NCBI RefSeq assembly: GCF_902859935.1
Contig: NZ_CADIKI010000004.1
Span: 355,427-419,426 of the forward strand
Reading direction: 5' to 3'
From: Paraburkholderia fynbosensis
Lineage (GTDB): Bacteria; Pseudomonadota; Gammaproteobacteria; Burkholderiales; Burkholderiaceae
Length of the DNA stretch: 64,000 nt
Made by a program: the position numbers and the translations under genes. Below the pieces are notes generated by a model. It ran no database searches, was not told the origin of the DNA, and saw nothing but the letters and a program-made list of their open reading frames with translations. Of the stretch, positions 10,091 to 18,879 are shown piece by piece. How positions within the stretch are numbered: the first letter of the stretch is position 1; each line of letters opens with the position of its first letter.

Positions 10091-10666
10091 TCATTTGAGC
10101 GAGTCGGCCGACGCGACGACAGCGCGCGCGACTTCGGCGAGTTTGACGCCCTGGTTCATCGCGCGTTTGCGCAGGCAGGCGTAGGCGGCAGGTTCGGTGA
10201 TCTTCTGCTGATCCATCAGCAGGCGTTTGGCGCGGTCAATCAGCTTGCGTTCGGCCAGTTCGTTCTCGACTTGCGCGAGCCGCTCGCGCAACTGCGATTC
10301 CTGCGCGAAACGCGCAAGCGCGACTTCGAGGATCGGCGCGAGCCGCTCCGTCGCGAGGCCTTCGACGAGATAGGCCGTGACGCCCGCATTGACCGCGTCG
10401 CGGATCAACTGCTGATTGTCGTCGTGGCTGAACATCAGCACCGGGCGCGGCGCGGTGGCGTTCATCACCGCGAGCTGTTCGAGCGTGTCGCGCGACGGCG
10501 ACTCCGTGTCGATGATGATGACGTCGGGCCGCTCGTTCTGCACCGCGCGGTGCAGCGCCTGGGGTGTCGCCGTGCCGGCCAGCATCTCGCAGCCGAGGCG
10601 GGCGAGGGCATCGCGCAGATCGCCGATCGGTTTGTCAGTATCGGTGACGAGGAGAACACGCAGCAT
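10091..10666 (-). CDS. nasT: NasT-like ANTAR-domain antiterminator
   Basis: 191 residues: an N-terminal receiver-like domain (about 1-120) and a C-terminal three-helix ANTAR RNA-binding domain (LIDRAKRLLMDQQKITEPAAYACLRKRAM). When free of NasS, NasT binds two-hairpin leader RNAs of nitrate-assimilation operons and prevents termination. It is the first gene of the pair and is followed at once by nasS. The target leaders are outside this window. Confidence 0.88.
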   Translation of the reverse strand: MLRVLLVTDTDKPIGDLRDALARLGCEMLAGTATPQALHRAVQNERPDVIIIDTESPSRDTLEQLAVMNATAPRPVLMFSHDDNQQLIRDAVNAGVTAYLVEGLATERLAPILEVALARFAQESQLRERLAQVENELAERKLIDRAKRLLMDQQKITEPAAYACLRKRAMNQGVKLAEVARAVVASADSLK

Positions 10667-10815
10667 GGGGTAGGTTTATCGACGGTCGACCACCGTTAAA
10701 GCAACAGATATGCCAAGCGGCGCCGTCGGGCGTGACTGCCGAGCAGTCATTGGGGATGGCGGCGGTCTCCGCGTGAACCGGCCCGGCCCGCTGCACCTCC
10801 ACGGGGCACGTGCAG

Positions 10816-10840
10816 CCGATGCACCGAAGCGGCGCATCGG
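10816..10840. other. Hairpin between cynX remnant and nasT
   Basis: CCGATGC at 10816-10822 pairs exactly with GCATCGG at 10834-10840. It lies just after the stop of the CynX remnant on the minus strand and about 150 bases before nasT. There is no T-tract, so it is at best a weak terminator or a leader structure. Confidence 0.3.
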
Positions 10841-10856
10841 CGCGCCGCTCATGTCG

Positions 10857-11106
10857 TCAACGCCAGCGTCCGTGGCTGCGCGGCGCAAACAGCACCGTCA
10901 GCGCCATCATTGCGGCGACGCAGACGGCCGGCATGACCCAAGCGGCACCGAAACCGCCGCTCCAGCCGCGCGCGAGTCCGGCCACGACCGGCGCAATGGC
11001 CGCCACGATAAAGCCGACGCCTTGCGTGAACGCGACCAGCGTGCCGGCCACGCGATGGTCGGTCGAGTGATCCATCGCGGTGACGAGTGTCAGTGAAAAG
11101 GTCCCG
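10857..11106 (-). pseudogene. C-terminal remnant of a CynX/NimT-type MFS transporter
   Basis: The last 80 or so residues match the end of CynX-type cyanate/nitroimidazole transporters: GTFSLTLVTAMDHSTDHRV, then VAFTQGVGFIVAAIAPVVAG with two membrane helices, ending SHGRWR. The family sequence stops abruptly at about 11106, where plus-strand coding sequence of another kind takes over. About 300 N-terminal residues are missing. The open frame upstream is arginine-rich antisense and not part of the transporter. Confidence 0.7.
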
Positions 11107-11108
11107 TC

Positions 11109-11249
11109 GAGCCCCGCGCCAGCCGCAAGGTGCTGGCCGCGGTTCTGGCGGTGATGCGGGAGCATCTCTCGGAACTGGAGGAGCGGGTGGTGGAGCAGGT
11201 GCGCAAAAGCGCCGCCGCAGAGGATCTCGGGGCGGTGTTCGGACTGTAG
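11109..11249 (+). pseudogene. C-terminal fragment of an unidentified protein
   Basis: From about 11109 the plus strand reads as about 46 residues of helical, charged protein (EPRASRKVLAAVLAVM, then REHLSELEERVVEQVRK and EDLGAVFGL) to a TAG at 11247-11249. Third positions are strongly G/C, as in real genes. It has no start codon with a ribosome site and abuts the broken CynX remnant, so it looks like the tail of a gene joined there by deletion or insertion. I do not recognise the family. Confidence 0.5.
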
Positions 11250-11617
11250 AGAAAAAGCGGCGCGGCGCGCGGAGATGCGCAACATCCGCTGAGGATGGGA
11301 AAGGGCGCGGTGCTGAAGCAACTTGCGCAGCGGCGCAGACGGCAGCATCTGCGCGAAGCGCTTTCCACGCTTGCCCAGCAACACAGCTTGCGCTGCAGAG
11401 CGAACGACCCGTACGCGAGCAAGCCACCTGAACGGCCCTCGGTGGGCCGCCTGCACAGCACGTACAAATTCATACGACGCCAAGGCGCGCCGCTCAGGCT
11501 CGAATCAACCAGTCAGCGACTCAAGCCGGAGAAGGCGCGCGAAAGGCTTCGCGTACAACTCAATCGCAACGATCACACGACGACCGAGCCCAGCGCGGTC
11601 AGCGTGCCGTCAAGCCT
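11250..11617. other. Non-coding gap, no gene supported
   Basis: Open frames on both strands here are arginine/serine-rich and lack ribosome sites. I see neither conserved protein segments nor a T-tract terminator. It probably belongs to the same scar as the two gene fragments before it. Confidence 0.4.
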
Positions 11618-11890
11618 TTAGCGGCGACGGAATTGCGTATTGCGGGCGCCGCCGCCACCGGTGGCGCGCTCGTCTTTGTGACGGAAATTGATCCGGCCTT
11701 TGGTCAGATCGTAGACCGACAGTTCCAGCGTCACACGGTCGCCCGCAAGAATACGGATGTGGTTCTTGCGCATGCGTCCGGACGCGTAAGCGCCAACCAC
11801 GACGCCGTTGTCGAGCGTCACGCGGTAACGGCTGTCCGGAAGTACTTCGTCGACGATACCGTCAAGTTCAAGCAGTTCTTCTTTCGCCAT
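11618..11890 (-). CDS. infA: Translation initiation factor IF-1, second copy type
   Basis: 90 residues of the S1/OB-fold IF-1 family: [20 protein letters not shown], then [24 protein letters not shown] and the basic loop. ATG at 11890 follows AGGAG by seven bases. A further upstream start would add an implausible leader. It has a C-terminal extension ([13 protein letters not shown]...) beyond the usual 72 residues, as in the second IF-1 of Burkholderiaceae, whose other copy sits in the ribosomal operon. It binds the A site of the 30S subunit. Confidence 0.93.
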   Translation of the reverse strand: MAKEELLELDGIVDEVLPDSRYRVTLDNGVVVGAYASGRMRKNHIRILAGDRVTLELSVYDLTKGRINFRHKDERATGGGGARNTQFRRR

Positions 11891-12025
11891 GCATAACTCC
11901 TGGTCGATGGGATAACGGGTTGCCGGGTCGCCTAAAGCCGGGCGGCACAGCATTGGATTCGGTTGACAGCGGCTTTTCAGGCCCGCTCTCGCTTACGGCA
12001 TCAGCCTATGCGCTGATAGTACCGC

Positions 12026-12307
12026 TCAAAGATCGGCGACGGACTGGCCATCCACACGGCCGTCGATCAGTTGTTCGGCGTGAGCCATGCACGCGATGCG
12101 CGCCTTGCCCGTGCCGTCGAACGGAAACAGATACTGCAAACGGAACACCCGGCCGTCGGCCGCGGCGTTCGCGCCCACGCGGCAGATGCGCACCGACGCG
12201 TCGTAGCCCGCGTCGGGATCGCGGCTCGTCTGCCCTTGAGCCGGGCGGCGCGGATAGACGAGCGGGTGAATTTCGTAACCCTTGTACGTCTTGACAGCTG
12301 AATTCAT
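12026..12307 (-). CDS. Conserved hypothetical protein
   Basis: 93 residues starting MNSAVKTYKGYEIHPLVYPR. It is polar, with no signal peptide or membrane helix, and has a central segment RICRVGANAAADGRVFRLQYLFPFDGTGKARIAC cut by short loops. Codon bias is that of a real gene. The layout suggests a small beta-rich protein. I recall similar uncharacterised proteins in Burkholderiaceae but no function. The ribosome site is weak (AGGACA). Confidence 0.65.
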   Translation of the reverse strand: MNSAVKTYKGYEIHPLVYPRRPAQGQTSRDPDAGYDASVRICRVGANAAADGRVFRLQYLFPFDGTGKARIACMAHAEQLIDGRVDGQSVADL

Positions 12308-12873
12308 GAAGCATGTGTCCTGTATTACGTGGCCGACATGTCACGCGTGCGTTACGCGCGGCACGACAGGCCGGCGGCGCTGCACCCAAGGGCGCGCCGC
12401 CATTGAAAAAGTTGGCACAGGCCCGATGGCAAGGGCTTGAGCACGGCCGCGCAAAATCGCGGATTCGACGGAGAAGAAACACGCTGAAGTCGCGCAGACA
12501 TCGGGCGCGTAAAGCTGAACCGCTCAGCTGTACAACTCGCGACGGCGAATGCATGCGGCGCATTGCCGGAGTGACGGGATCGCCGACGGGCGGCGGTCGA
12601 ACAGTCGGGGGTGGTGCGGAGATGCCGGGTTGAGACTGCCTGCAGCTGTTGCCTGATGTTGCCGGTGCTACGAATGCGGATACAGCTATTCCAATATGAT
12701 GCCCTAAATGGGGCTAATTAGATAGCAGAAAGTTCCGCGCAAGGGCAAATCGCCCGTCTGGCGGGGCTTTGCGCAATATCCGGCGGGGCGCCGACGGTGC
12801 GCGGCGCATGAGCGGAGCGCCGTGTGTGCAGGGCGCCGCTCCGAAACGCAGGCGGATCGGTAGACCGGACCTT
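12308..12873. other. Intergenic gap, nothing recognised
   Basis: 566 bases without a convincing reading frame. The last 200 bases become AT-richer (around 12640-12720), which may hold promoter elements. I see no repeats, RNA fold or insertion-sequence ends. Confidence 0.35.
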
Positions 12874-13092
12874 TTAGCGCGATGTCTCCGCGACGCGCTT
12901 CTGCAATTCCCGGGCGGCGGCGAGCGGGATGCGGGCGTCGTCCCAGCTGGCCAGCCATTCGACCTCTTTCGACGTGAAGATTTGCCCGTGATTGCGCAGC
13001 GCGTATTGGAGCGAATCGATGATGTGATTGCGGATGATTTCGGGCGTGCCTTCGTCATCGAGCACGGTGCGAAACGCTTCGAGCGTGGCCAT
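12874..13092 (-). CDS. Small hypothetical protein
   Basis: 72 residues (MATLEAFRTVLDDEGTPE, then NHIIDSLQYALRNHGQIFTSKEVEWLASW). It is mostly helical, with neither a signal nor membrane segments. ATG at 13092 has GGAG eight bases upstream. A longer frame is open to 13164 but the extra residues look like leader sequence. It is transcribed away from the YheO-like regulator. Function unknown. Confidence 0.6.
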   Translation of the reverse strand: MATLEAFRTVLDDEGTPEIIRNHIIDSLQYALRNHGQIFTSKEVEWLASWDDARIPLAAARELQKRVAETSR

Positions 13093-13393
13093 CTGTAGCT
13101 CCGTGAGGTGGATGGTTCTGTTATCGCATGAAAAAAATCGCCCCGCCACGTGGACAAAAATCACCGGGTCGCGGTGGGACGCTCGAGCGGGCGCGCGGCG
13201 GATTTTGATCCGTGCGGCCCGTGCGGCGGTCGCGAGGGCGGAGCGGGGTGGCTACAATGGCGAGTCGCCGCGGGCGAGGACCAACGTCTTGCTGGACGGT
13301 TACCCGCACCGGCTCCGTTTTCGGCATCGGCGCATTCTCACCACTTCGCGCGGGCGCAAACCGCGCCGCATCCTTCGAACACTGCGATTTCCC

Positions 13394-14038
13394 ATGCGCA
13401 ACACAAACGTGTCTCCTGTGAAAGACCTGCTGCTGCAGCGTTACGCTCCGATCGCCGACGGCATCGCGGCGCTTCTCTATCCCTGCGCCGAAGTGGTGAT
13501 TCACGACCTGCGCGATCAGACCATCGCGTACCTCGTGAACAATCTGTCGAAGCTCGAAGTCGGCGGGCCGTCGGTGCTCGACGAAGTCCATTACGCGGCG
13601 CGCGGGCAGACGATCGGACCGTACGAGAAACTCAACTGGGACGGCCGGCGCATGCGTTGCGTGAGCAACATCCTGTTCGATGACGACGGCAAGCCCGCCG
13701 GCATGTTGTGCGTCAACTTCAATATCGCGGTGTTCGAGGACGTGCGCTCGACGCTCGATCTGTTCATCAAGGGCGGCAGCCTGTCGGACGCGCCCGCGGA
13801 AGACCTGTTTCGCGACGACTGGCAGGACCGCATCAACACGTATCTGCACACATGGCTGCGCGAACGGCAGATTGGCATCAATGCGCTCACGCGCGAACAC
13901 AAGCGGGAAATCGTCGAGGCGCTGCACGCGCAGGGCGCGTTTCGCGGGCGCAGTTCGGCAAACTACGTGGCCGCCGTGCTGACGATGGGGCGCGCGACGG
14001 TCTACAAGATTCTGAAGCAGATGAAAGAGGGCGGGTGA
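13394..14038 (+). CDS. YheO/DauR-type transcriptional regulator
   Basis: 214 residues. The YheO-like PAS domain covers about residues 10-125 (LYPCAEVVIHDLRDQTIAYLVNN, then ILFDDDGKPAGMLCVNFNI) and a C-terminal helix-turn-helix covers about 160-212 (REIVEALHAQGAFRGRSSANYVA, GRATVYKILKQMKE). Members such as DauR control D-arginine catabolism, but the ligand here is unknown. I chose ATG at 13394 because the family begins there; the frame is open for 366 bases more. No amino-acid catabolic gene is adjacent. Confidence 0.85.
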   Translation: MRNTNVSPVKDLLLQRYAPIADGIAALLYPCAEVVIHDLRDQTIAYLVNNLSKLEVGGPSVLDEVHYAARGQTIGPYEKLNWDGRRMRCVSNILFDDDGKPAGMLCVNFNIAVFEDVRSTLDLFIKGGSLSDAPAEDLFRDDWQDRINTYLHTWLRERQIGINALTREHKREIVEALHAQGAFRGRSSANYVAAVLTMGRATVYKILKQMKEGG

Positions 14039-14120
14039 CGCCCGGAAGAAGGAAGTTTCCTTCGCGGGCGGCTAGCCCGTCGCCGCGCCGAGGCGTGGCG
14101 GTTTTCAATCACGAGGAGGG

Positions 14121-14318
14121 ATGGCAATGGTGCGTTACCGGCACTACAAAGGCGGAATTTACGAACTGGTGTGCGAGGCGACGCTGGAGTCCGATCCGAC
14201 GGTCACGATGATCGTCTACAAGGCCGCCAATGGTACGATCTGGACGCGTCCCGCTTCGGTGTTTTTCGAACTGATCGAGCAGGGCGGCGTCAAGGTGCCG
14301 CGCTTCGCACCGATCTGA
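14121..14318 (+). CDS. DUF1653 domain protein
   Basis: 65 residues matching the DUF1653 pattern: YRHYKGGIYELVCEATLES, MIVYKAANGTIWTRP and FFELI. AGGAGG lies directly upstream of ATG at 14121. It is a small soluble cytoplasmic protein of unknown role. It follows the YheO-like gene by about 80 bases and precedes the Pmp3-like gene, and may be cotranscribed. Confidence 0.85.
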   Translation: MAMVRYRHYKGGIYELVCEATLESDPTVTMIVYKAANGTIWTRPASVFFELIEQGGVKVPRFAPI

Positions 14319-14406
14319 CCTGGCGCGGGCGTTCGGTTCATCTCGTCTCGGCTCATCGGGGCTCAGACGAACGCGCACCGTCATGTACTCCCAACAGGAA
14401 ATCTGA

Positions 14407-14601
14407 ATGCGTTTATTGCTTGCCATCATTCTGCCGTGGTTGCAGTTCTTCACAATCGGCCGCCCTTTTGCCGGCATCATCTGCCTGATTTTGCAGATCA
14501 CGCTGATCGGCTGGATTCCGGCCGCGATCTGGTCGGTGTACGCGTTGAGCCAGTACAACACCGACCGGAAAATCGCCCGCGCGATGGGCAACGGTGGTTA
14601 A
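14407..14601 (+). CDS. YqaE/Pmp3-family small membrane protein
   Basis: 64 residues with two hydrophobic helices (LLLAIILPWLQFFTIG and IICLILQITLIGWIPAAIWSVYAL) and the family signature GWIP near the second helix. Pmp3/YqaE proteins are stress-induced inner-membrane proteolipids linked to membrane potential. CAGGAAATCTGA precedes the ATG. Confidence 0.83.
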   Translation: MRLLLAIILPWLQFFTIGRPFAGIICLILQITLIGWIPAAIWSVYALSQYNTDRKIARAMGNGG

Positions 14602-14697
14602 CACCTGCTTGCGATGAGCCCGCGCCAGCGGATCGAGCCCGAGATCGAGGGCGCACGCGCCGCGCAGTGATGCGCGAGCTTGCGGCCGCGCAGTGGC

Positions 14698-15009
14698 TTA
14701 TCGCGACGACGGCATGTCGACGGCGTCCGGCGCTTCGATCACCACATCGGTTTCCGCGATCGCCACGCACGGCAGGATATAGCCTTCGGCTTTTTCTTCG
14801 CGGCTCAGACCCGGCCATTCGATCGTGTAGCGCACGCGGCCGGCGATCATCCTGCAGAGGCAGGTCCGGCATGTGCCGTTACGGCATGAGCGTGGCAGAC
14901 GCAGATTCGCAAAGCCGGCGGCTTCGAGGATGGTCAGCGAATCGGGCGCTTCGAAGCTCTGGCCGAGCGGTTCGATGCGAACGCGAGGCGGGCGGGTTGG
15001 ATCGGACAT
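14698..15009 (-). CDS. 2Fe-2S ferredoxin
   Basis: 103 residues of the plant-type ferredoxin fold. The cluster motif is C-x4-C-x2-C (SCRNGTCRTCLC) with the fourth Cys in GYILPC about 30 residues on. It should shuttle single electrons to an oxygenase or reductase, but none is encoded beside it. I used ATG at 15009 because the upstream residues are not family-like. The AcoR-type gene follows on the same strand about 200 bases further on but faces away in function. Confidence 0.87.
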   Translation of the reverse strand: MSDPTRPPRVRIEPLGQSFEAPDSLTILEAAGFANLRLPRSCRNGTCRTCLCRMIAGRVRYTIEWPGLSREEKAEGYILPCVAIAETDVVIEAPDAVDMPSSR

Positions 15010-15212
15010 CGTGTGACGTGGTGGCTGCGTGCGCGACACTTTACACGGGATGGACCACACGGGATTGGTCGCTTCGTGGTTGTGGCAGATCGAGCTGGGT
15101 GTTTGCCGCTCGCTCGCAGCACGCGCATTAAAGCGTGCGGTTCACGTCAAAGACAGCACGCACCGCCCGCGCGCCTCAACAATCACCACTCGATCATCAA
15201 CCCCGCGCCACC

Positions 15213-17207
15213 TCAATGCGTCGTGCCGCCGCGCCGCAAATACCGGTACACCGTATTGCGCGCGAGCCCCAACTCCCGCGCCGCGGCAGACACATTGCCG
15301 TCGAGCCGCGCGAGCGTCTGTGCGATCAGCGTGGCCTGCCAATCCTCCATCCGCGCTGGCGCGCCACGCACCGCTCCGCTGCCGTCTCCATCTAGATCGT
15401 TACCTGATCCTGCCACCGCTGGGCGCGCACTCGCCCCATCCGCCGCCTCGACACAATCCTGCAGAAAGTCATCCGGCAAATCGTCCACCTCGATCTGCTC
15501 CGCGCCCTCGGCCATGATGCTCGCGGTGCGCAGCACGTTGGCCAGCTGCCGCAGATTGCCCGGCCAGCGGCATTGCTCGAAGCACGCGAGCACCGCAGCC
15601 GAGACGCGCCGCGGCAAATGCTCGCCCTCCGGCTGCAAGGCCAGCATGCGCGTGACGAGCGCGGCCAGATCGGTGCGCTCGCGCAGCGCCGGCAACGTCA
15701 CGACGAGGCCGTTGATCCGGTAATACAGGTCTTCGCGGAAAGTGCCCGCGTCGATCATCTCGCGCAGATTGCGGTGGGTCGCGCAGACAATGCGCAGATC
15801 GACCGGAATCGGCCGCGTCCCGCCGAGCGGCACGACGGTGCGTTCCTGCAGCACGCGCATCAGACGCACCTGTTGCGCGAGCGGCATATCGCCAATTTCG
15901 TCGAGAAACAGTGTGCCGCCATCGGCCTGCACGATCTTGCCGACGCTGCCGCGTTTCTTCGCGCCGGTGAACGCGCCGTCCTCGTAACCGAACAGTTCCG
16001 CTTCGATCAGCGTATCGGGCAGCGACGCGCAATTCAGCGCGACGAACGGCGCGGAGCGCCGCGGCGAGTCGTGATGGATCGCCCGAGCGAGCCATTCCTT
16101 GCCGGTGCCGGTTTTGCCGAGCACGAGGATCGGAATATCGCGGCCACGCAGCTTGGCGACACGCCGCAGAATCGCCGCGACCTGTGCGTCGCCAGTGTCG
16201 AGCGTCTCCAGCGTGGCGGGCGGCGCGGGCTCGGCGCAGCGCGGCGGCGTGTGACGGGCGCCGCCCGGCATCGGCGTTCGCATCGCGCCGCCCATGTCCT
16301 GCGCCGGTGCGACAACATGCGCAACACGGCGCGGCGCCGCATATTCGCCGCGCGCGACCACCCGCACGCCGCTTGGCAGCGTCAACAGAATGCTTTCGCC
16401 GGGCGAGCGGGCGATCTGCTGCAACAGCGCCGCGAAGGCGACGCCGAACAACGCCTCGAACGGTTGCCGTTGCAGCTCGGCGAGCGGCTGCCCGAACTGG
16501 AACAGCGCGCTACGGTTTGCCGACAGAAACGCACCGTCCGGCGCGAATGCCGCCAGACCTTCGAACAACGTGCCGATGAATTCCGCGCGCGCGTGAAAGT
16601 GCACGCGAATCGCGTCGACGAATTGATTGGAGAACAGATGATTTTCGATCATCTGTGCCGACATCCTGACAAGCGCCAAGGTGTGCTTATGAAAACCGCG
16701 CGTGTCGCCGCTCACATCGAGCGCGCCGATGGTGCGCCCGAACGGGTCCGCAATCGGCGCACACGAGCAGGTGAGAATGCGGTTCGCGTGCAGGAAATGC
16801 TCGTCGGCATGCACGACGGTCGGCTGCCGGTCGACCAGCGCGGTGCCGATCGCATTGGTGCCGCGATCCGCTTCGGCCCACGACACGCCCGGACACAACG
16901 CGACGCGATTGGCTTTTTCGACGAAGTCGCTATCGCCGAGACTGTGCAGGATCACGCCGTGGTTGTCGGTGAGCAGCACCATGCTTTGCGTGTCGACGAT
17001 CTGCGCGTGCAGCGTTTCCATCACGGGGAGCGCATGCGTATAAAGCGACTGATTGCGCTCGACGAGTTCGCGCAGCGCGGGCCGGCGCAGCGGCTGGAAG
17101 TCCGGCGTTTCCGACGCGCGCAGGCCGATCTCGAGCGAGCGCGCGTGAGCCTGCGCGATGACGTCGGGCCGGCCGATGCCGGCCGCTGGATCAAAGCGAT
17201 GAGTCAA
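15213..17207 (-). CDS. AcoR-type sigma-54-dependent activator
   Basis: 664 residues. An N-terminal sensor region has a GAF-like domain (about 60-220: TDNHGVILHSLGDSDF, ADRGTNAIGTALVDRQP). The AAA+ domain covers about 345-575, with Walker A GKTGTGKE and an intact sigma-54 contact loop GAFTGA at about residue 411. A Fis-type helix-turn-helix closes the protein (NVSAAARELGLARNTVYRYL). AcoR relatives activate acetoin, alcohol or aldehyde oxidation genes. No such operon and no clear TGGCAC-N5-TTGC promoter is adjacent, so the target is probably elsewhere. Confidence 0.9.
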   Translation of the reverse strand: MTHRFDPAAGIGRPDVIAQAHARSLEIGLRASETPDFQPLRRPALRELVERNQSLYTHALPVMETLHAQIVDTQSMVLLTDNHGVILHSLGDSDFVEKANRVALCPGVSWAEADRGTNAIGTALVDRQPTVVHADEHFLHANRILTCSCAPIADPFGRTIGALDVSGDTRGFHKHTLALVRMSAQMIENHLFSNQFVDAIRVHFHARAEFIGTLFEGLAAFAPDGAFLSANRSALFQFGQPLAELQRQPFEALFGVAFAALLQQIARSPGESILLTLPSGVRVVARGEYAAPRRVAHVVAPAQDMGGAMRTPMPGGARHTPPRCAEPAPPATLETLDTGDAQVAAILRRVAKLRGRDIPILVLGKTGTGKEWLARAIHHDSPRRSAPFVALNCASLPDTLIEAELFGYEDGAFTGAKKRGSVGKIVQADGGTLFLDEIGDMPLAQQVRLMRVLQERTVVPLGGTRPIPVDLRIVCATHRNLREMIDAGTFREDLYYRINGLVVTLPALRERTDLAALVTRMLALQPEGEHLPRRVSAAVLACFEQCRWPGNLRQLANVLRTASIMAEGAEQIEVDDLPDDFLQDCVEAADGASARPAVAGSGNDLDGDGSGAVRGAPARMEDWQATLIAQTLARLDGNVSAAARELGLARNTVYRYLRRGGTTH

Positions 17208-17605
17208 AGCATGTCTCCGGTGATCGGACGCGCGGCGGGTACTTGGCCCGCCGTTCGATGCCGCAGCGCAGCATGCGCGCGTGCGGCGGAATCCCGATCT
17301 TACAGGACGAAACGCGCGGCGCGCGGCAGCGAAAACACTGAAATCGTGCAGGCCACGTGTCGCAAAAATACGTGTGGGGCACCAAAATCAGGCAAACGAA
17401 AAGGAAAACTTGCGCGCCGCCCGAACTCGTCTACAGTGAATCAATTCACCTCCGCGCGGTGCGAACTGCAGCGCCGTCGCAGCGGGTGACAAGCCCGCGT
17501 CGTCGGCATTGGACAAGGAGGAGGAAGCTGCTGGCGCGATCAGATGCAACCGGCGCGCGCACTACCTGGCCATACCATGCGCGGCCCAACCTTCCAGGTG
17601 AACCC
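17208..17605. other. Intergenic gap between sigma-54 activator and DUF1488 gene
   Basis: About 400 bases. It must hold the promoters for both flanking genes. The stretch 17380-17420 is A-rich, with the look of a promoter spacer. No reading frame with family-like sequence and no repeat was found. Confidence 0.35.
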
Positions 17606-17896
17606 ATGCAGATCCTATTCCCCAATGAAACTCCTGAATATTCAGGTCGCGAACTCACCTTGGCGTTCCCGGCGATGGTCGATGGGCAGAGGGTGGAATG
17701 CATGATCACCGCGGAGGCGCTCGAAGATCACTTCGGCGCCGCCTCTCCGCGTCTGGAAGACATGGTCGGCGCATTCGATGCGCACCGCGCCCGGATCGAA
17801 GCTGCCACGCGTCGTTTGCTGTCGGAAACGCGGGCGCAGTGTCTGGTGCTCCGCAGCGGCTACGTGCGCTTCTACGAGGCGAACTGGCGCAATTGA
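17606..17896 (+). CDS. DUF1488 family protein
   Basis: 96 residues: MQILFPNETPEYSGRELTLA, FPAMVDGQRVECMITAEALEDHFG, then a helix and the ending SGYVRFYEANW. It is a small, soluble, predicted cytoplasmic protein of unknown function. I chose ATG at 17606; the frame is open upstream but the extra sequence is Arg/Ser-rich and not family-like. Confidence 0.82.
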   Translation: MQILFPNETPEYSGRELTLAFPAMVDGQRVECMITAEALEDHFGAASPRLEDMVGAFDAHRARIEAATRRLLSETRAQCLVLRSGYVRFYEANWRN

Positions 17897-18203
17897 CGTA
17901 ATTGACGCAAGGCCGCCGAGGTTGCGGCCGAGGGCTGTGGGCGCTTACGGTGTCGGACGGCGCTCGAAACATTCTCACGCCATCAAGCTTGAACGGGCAG
18001 GAAAGCCGCGCGTCAATCACGGACCGTCGAAACCCGCGCGCGGCGGGCGCCGTTTGAACTGGCGGTGGCCAGACGTGCTGCCGTTCTTCCTGAGCGCGCC
18101 TGACGGTGCCTCGGGCACACCACGACACAATCGATGCAGGCGCTTCATGTGCCGCGTGAACGCATGCGAGCACGCCTACGATGCCGACGAGCGCGCCACT
18201 CAC
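17897..18203. other. Convergent gap, nothing recognised
   Basis: 307 bases between the convergent DUF1488 and cytochrome genes. There is no T-tract hairpin and no protein-like frame. Confidence 0.35.
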
Positions 18204-18734
18204 TCAGACTATCCGCCGCAGCGTCTGGTCCCTGAAAATGACGTGATGCACAATCGCCGCTAGCGCGTGCAGGCCGATCACCCAGTAGAACAGATTGCCG
18301 AGCCATTCGTGCGCATCCTTGAGCAGGGGCCGCGCGATCGAATCGGCGCCAATCAATGTAAAGCTGATGTTGACCCACGCGAGGTTCACCGGCCGTCCGC
18401 CAGCATTGACCATCAGGATGCCGAGCAGCGGCTGCGCAAAGATAAACACGTAGAGCGCGAGATGCGCCGCGCGCGCGACGAACGCAAGCAGCCGGTTGCC
18501 GCTGAGTTCCTCCGGCGCGCCGGCCCACAGTCGCCAGAGCAGGCGCAGCACTGCGAGAGCTAGCACGAGCGTGCCGGCCCAGAAATGCACGCTGGTCCAG
18601 AACGTGCGGCTGTCCGAGCCGCGCGACCCGCGCACTTCGATGGCCAGGTAGGCCAGCGCGACCAGCAGAAAAATAGCCCAGTGAAAGAAGATCGCGGGCG
18701 ACGTGTAACGGTCTGCGGGGCGGCTGTAGGCCAT
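18204..18734 (-). CDS. Cytochrome b561
   Basis: 176 residues with four membrane helices and conserved heme histidines: AIFFHW in helix 1, VHFWAG in helix 2, AHLALYV, and HEWLGNLFY...LHALAAIVHH late. It is an inner-membrane di-heme quinol-oxidising protein of the bacterial b561 type. AGGAG sits five bases before ATG at 18734; the longer frame to 18812 lacks a ribosome site. No partner gene is adjacent. Confidence 0.87.
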   Translation of the reverse strand: MAYSRPADRYTSPAIFFHWAIFLLVALAYLAIEVRGSRGSDSRTFWTSVHFWAGTLVLALAVLRLLWRLWAGAPEELSGNRLLAFVARAAHLALYVFIFAQPLLGILMVNAGGRPVNLAWVNISFTLIGADSIARPLLKDAHEWLGNLFYWVIGLHALAAIVHHVIFRDQTLRRIV

Positions 18735-18879
18735 GGGGACTCCTGCGACCTGGTCGATCGGTGCTGAAATCCTGCGATCATAAACGGTGCTGGAGCAGGA
18801 GTGCGCTCTCAATAAAGTACCGGTGATCCGGGATCAGATGCGGCGCGCCACACCTGACCTCACGCTCGCCGCTCGCCGC

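Noticed and set aside
10816..10840. Hairpin considered as an ANTAR (NasT) leader
   Set aside because: Only one stem is present, the loop does not fit the usual six-base AG-loop, and nasT itself is not a typical target. Kept only as a hairpin.
11618..11953. Longer start for infA at 11953
   Set aside because: The added 21 residues are unlike IF-1 and the ATG at 11890 has a good AGGAG.
12410..12430. TTGGCACAGG, like the -24 box of a sigma-54 promoter
   Set aside because: No TTGC box at the required five-base spacing and no gene starts downstream.
15573..17489. A 638-codon plus-strand frame opposite the AcoR-type gene
   Set aside because: It is the high-GC mirror of the real gene: Arg/Gln/His-rich, no family segments, no ribosome site. 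The same holds for the frames at 18787-20244 (+), 5599-7074 (-) and 37386-38789 (-).
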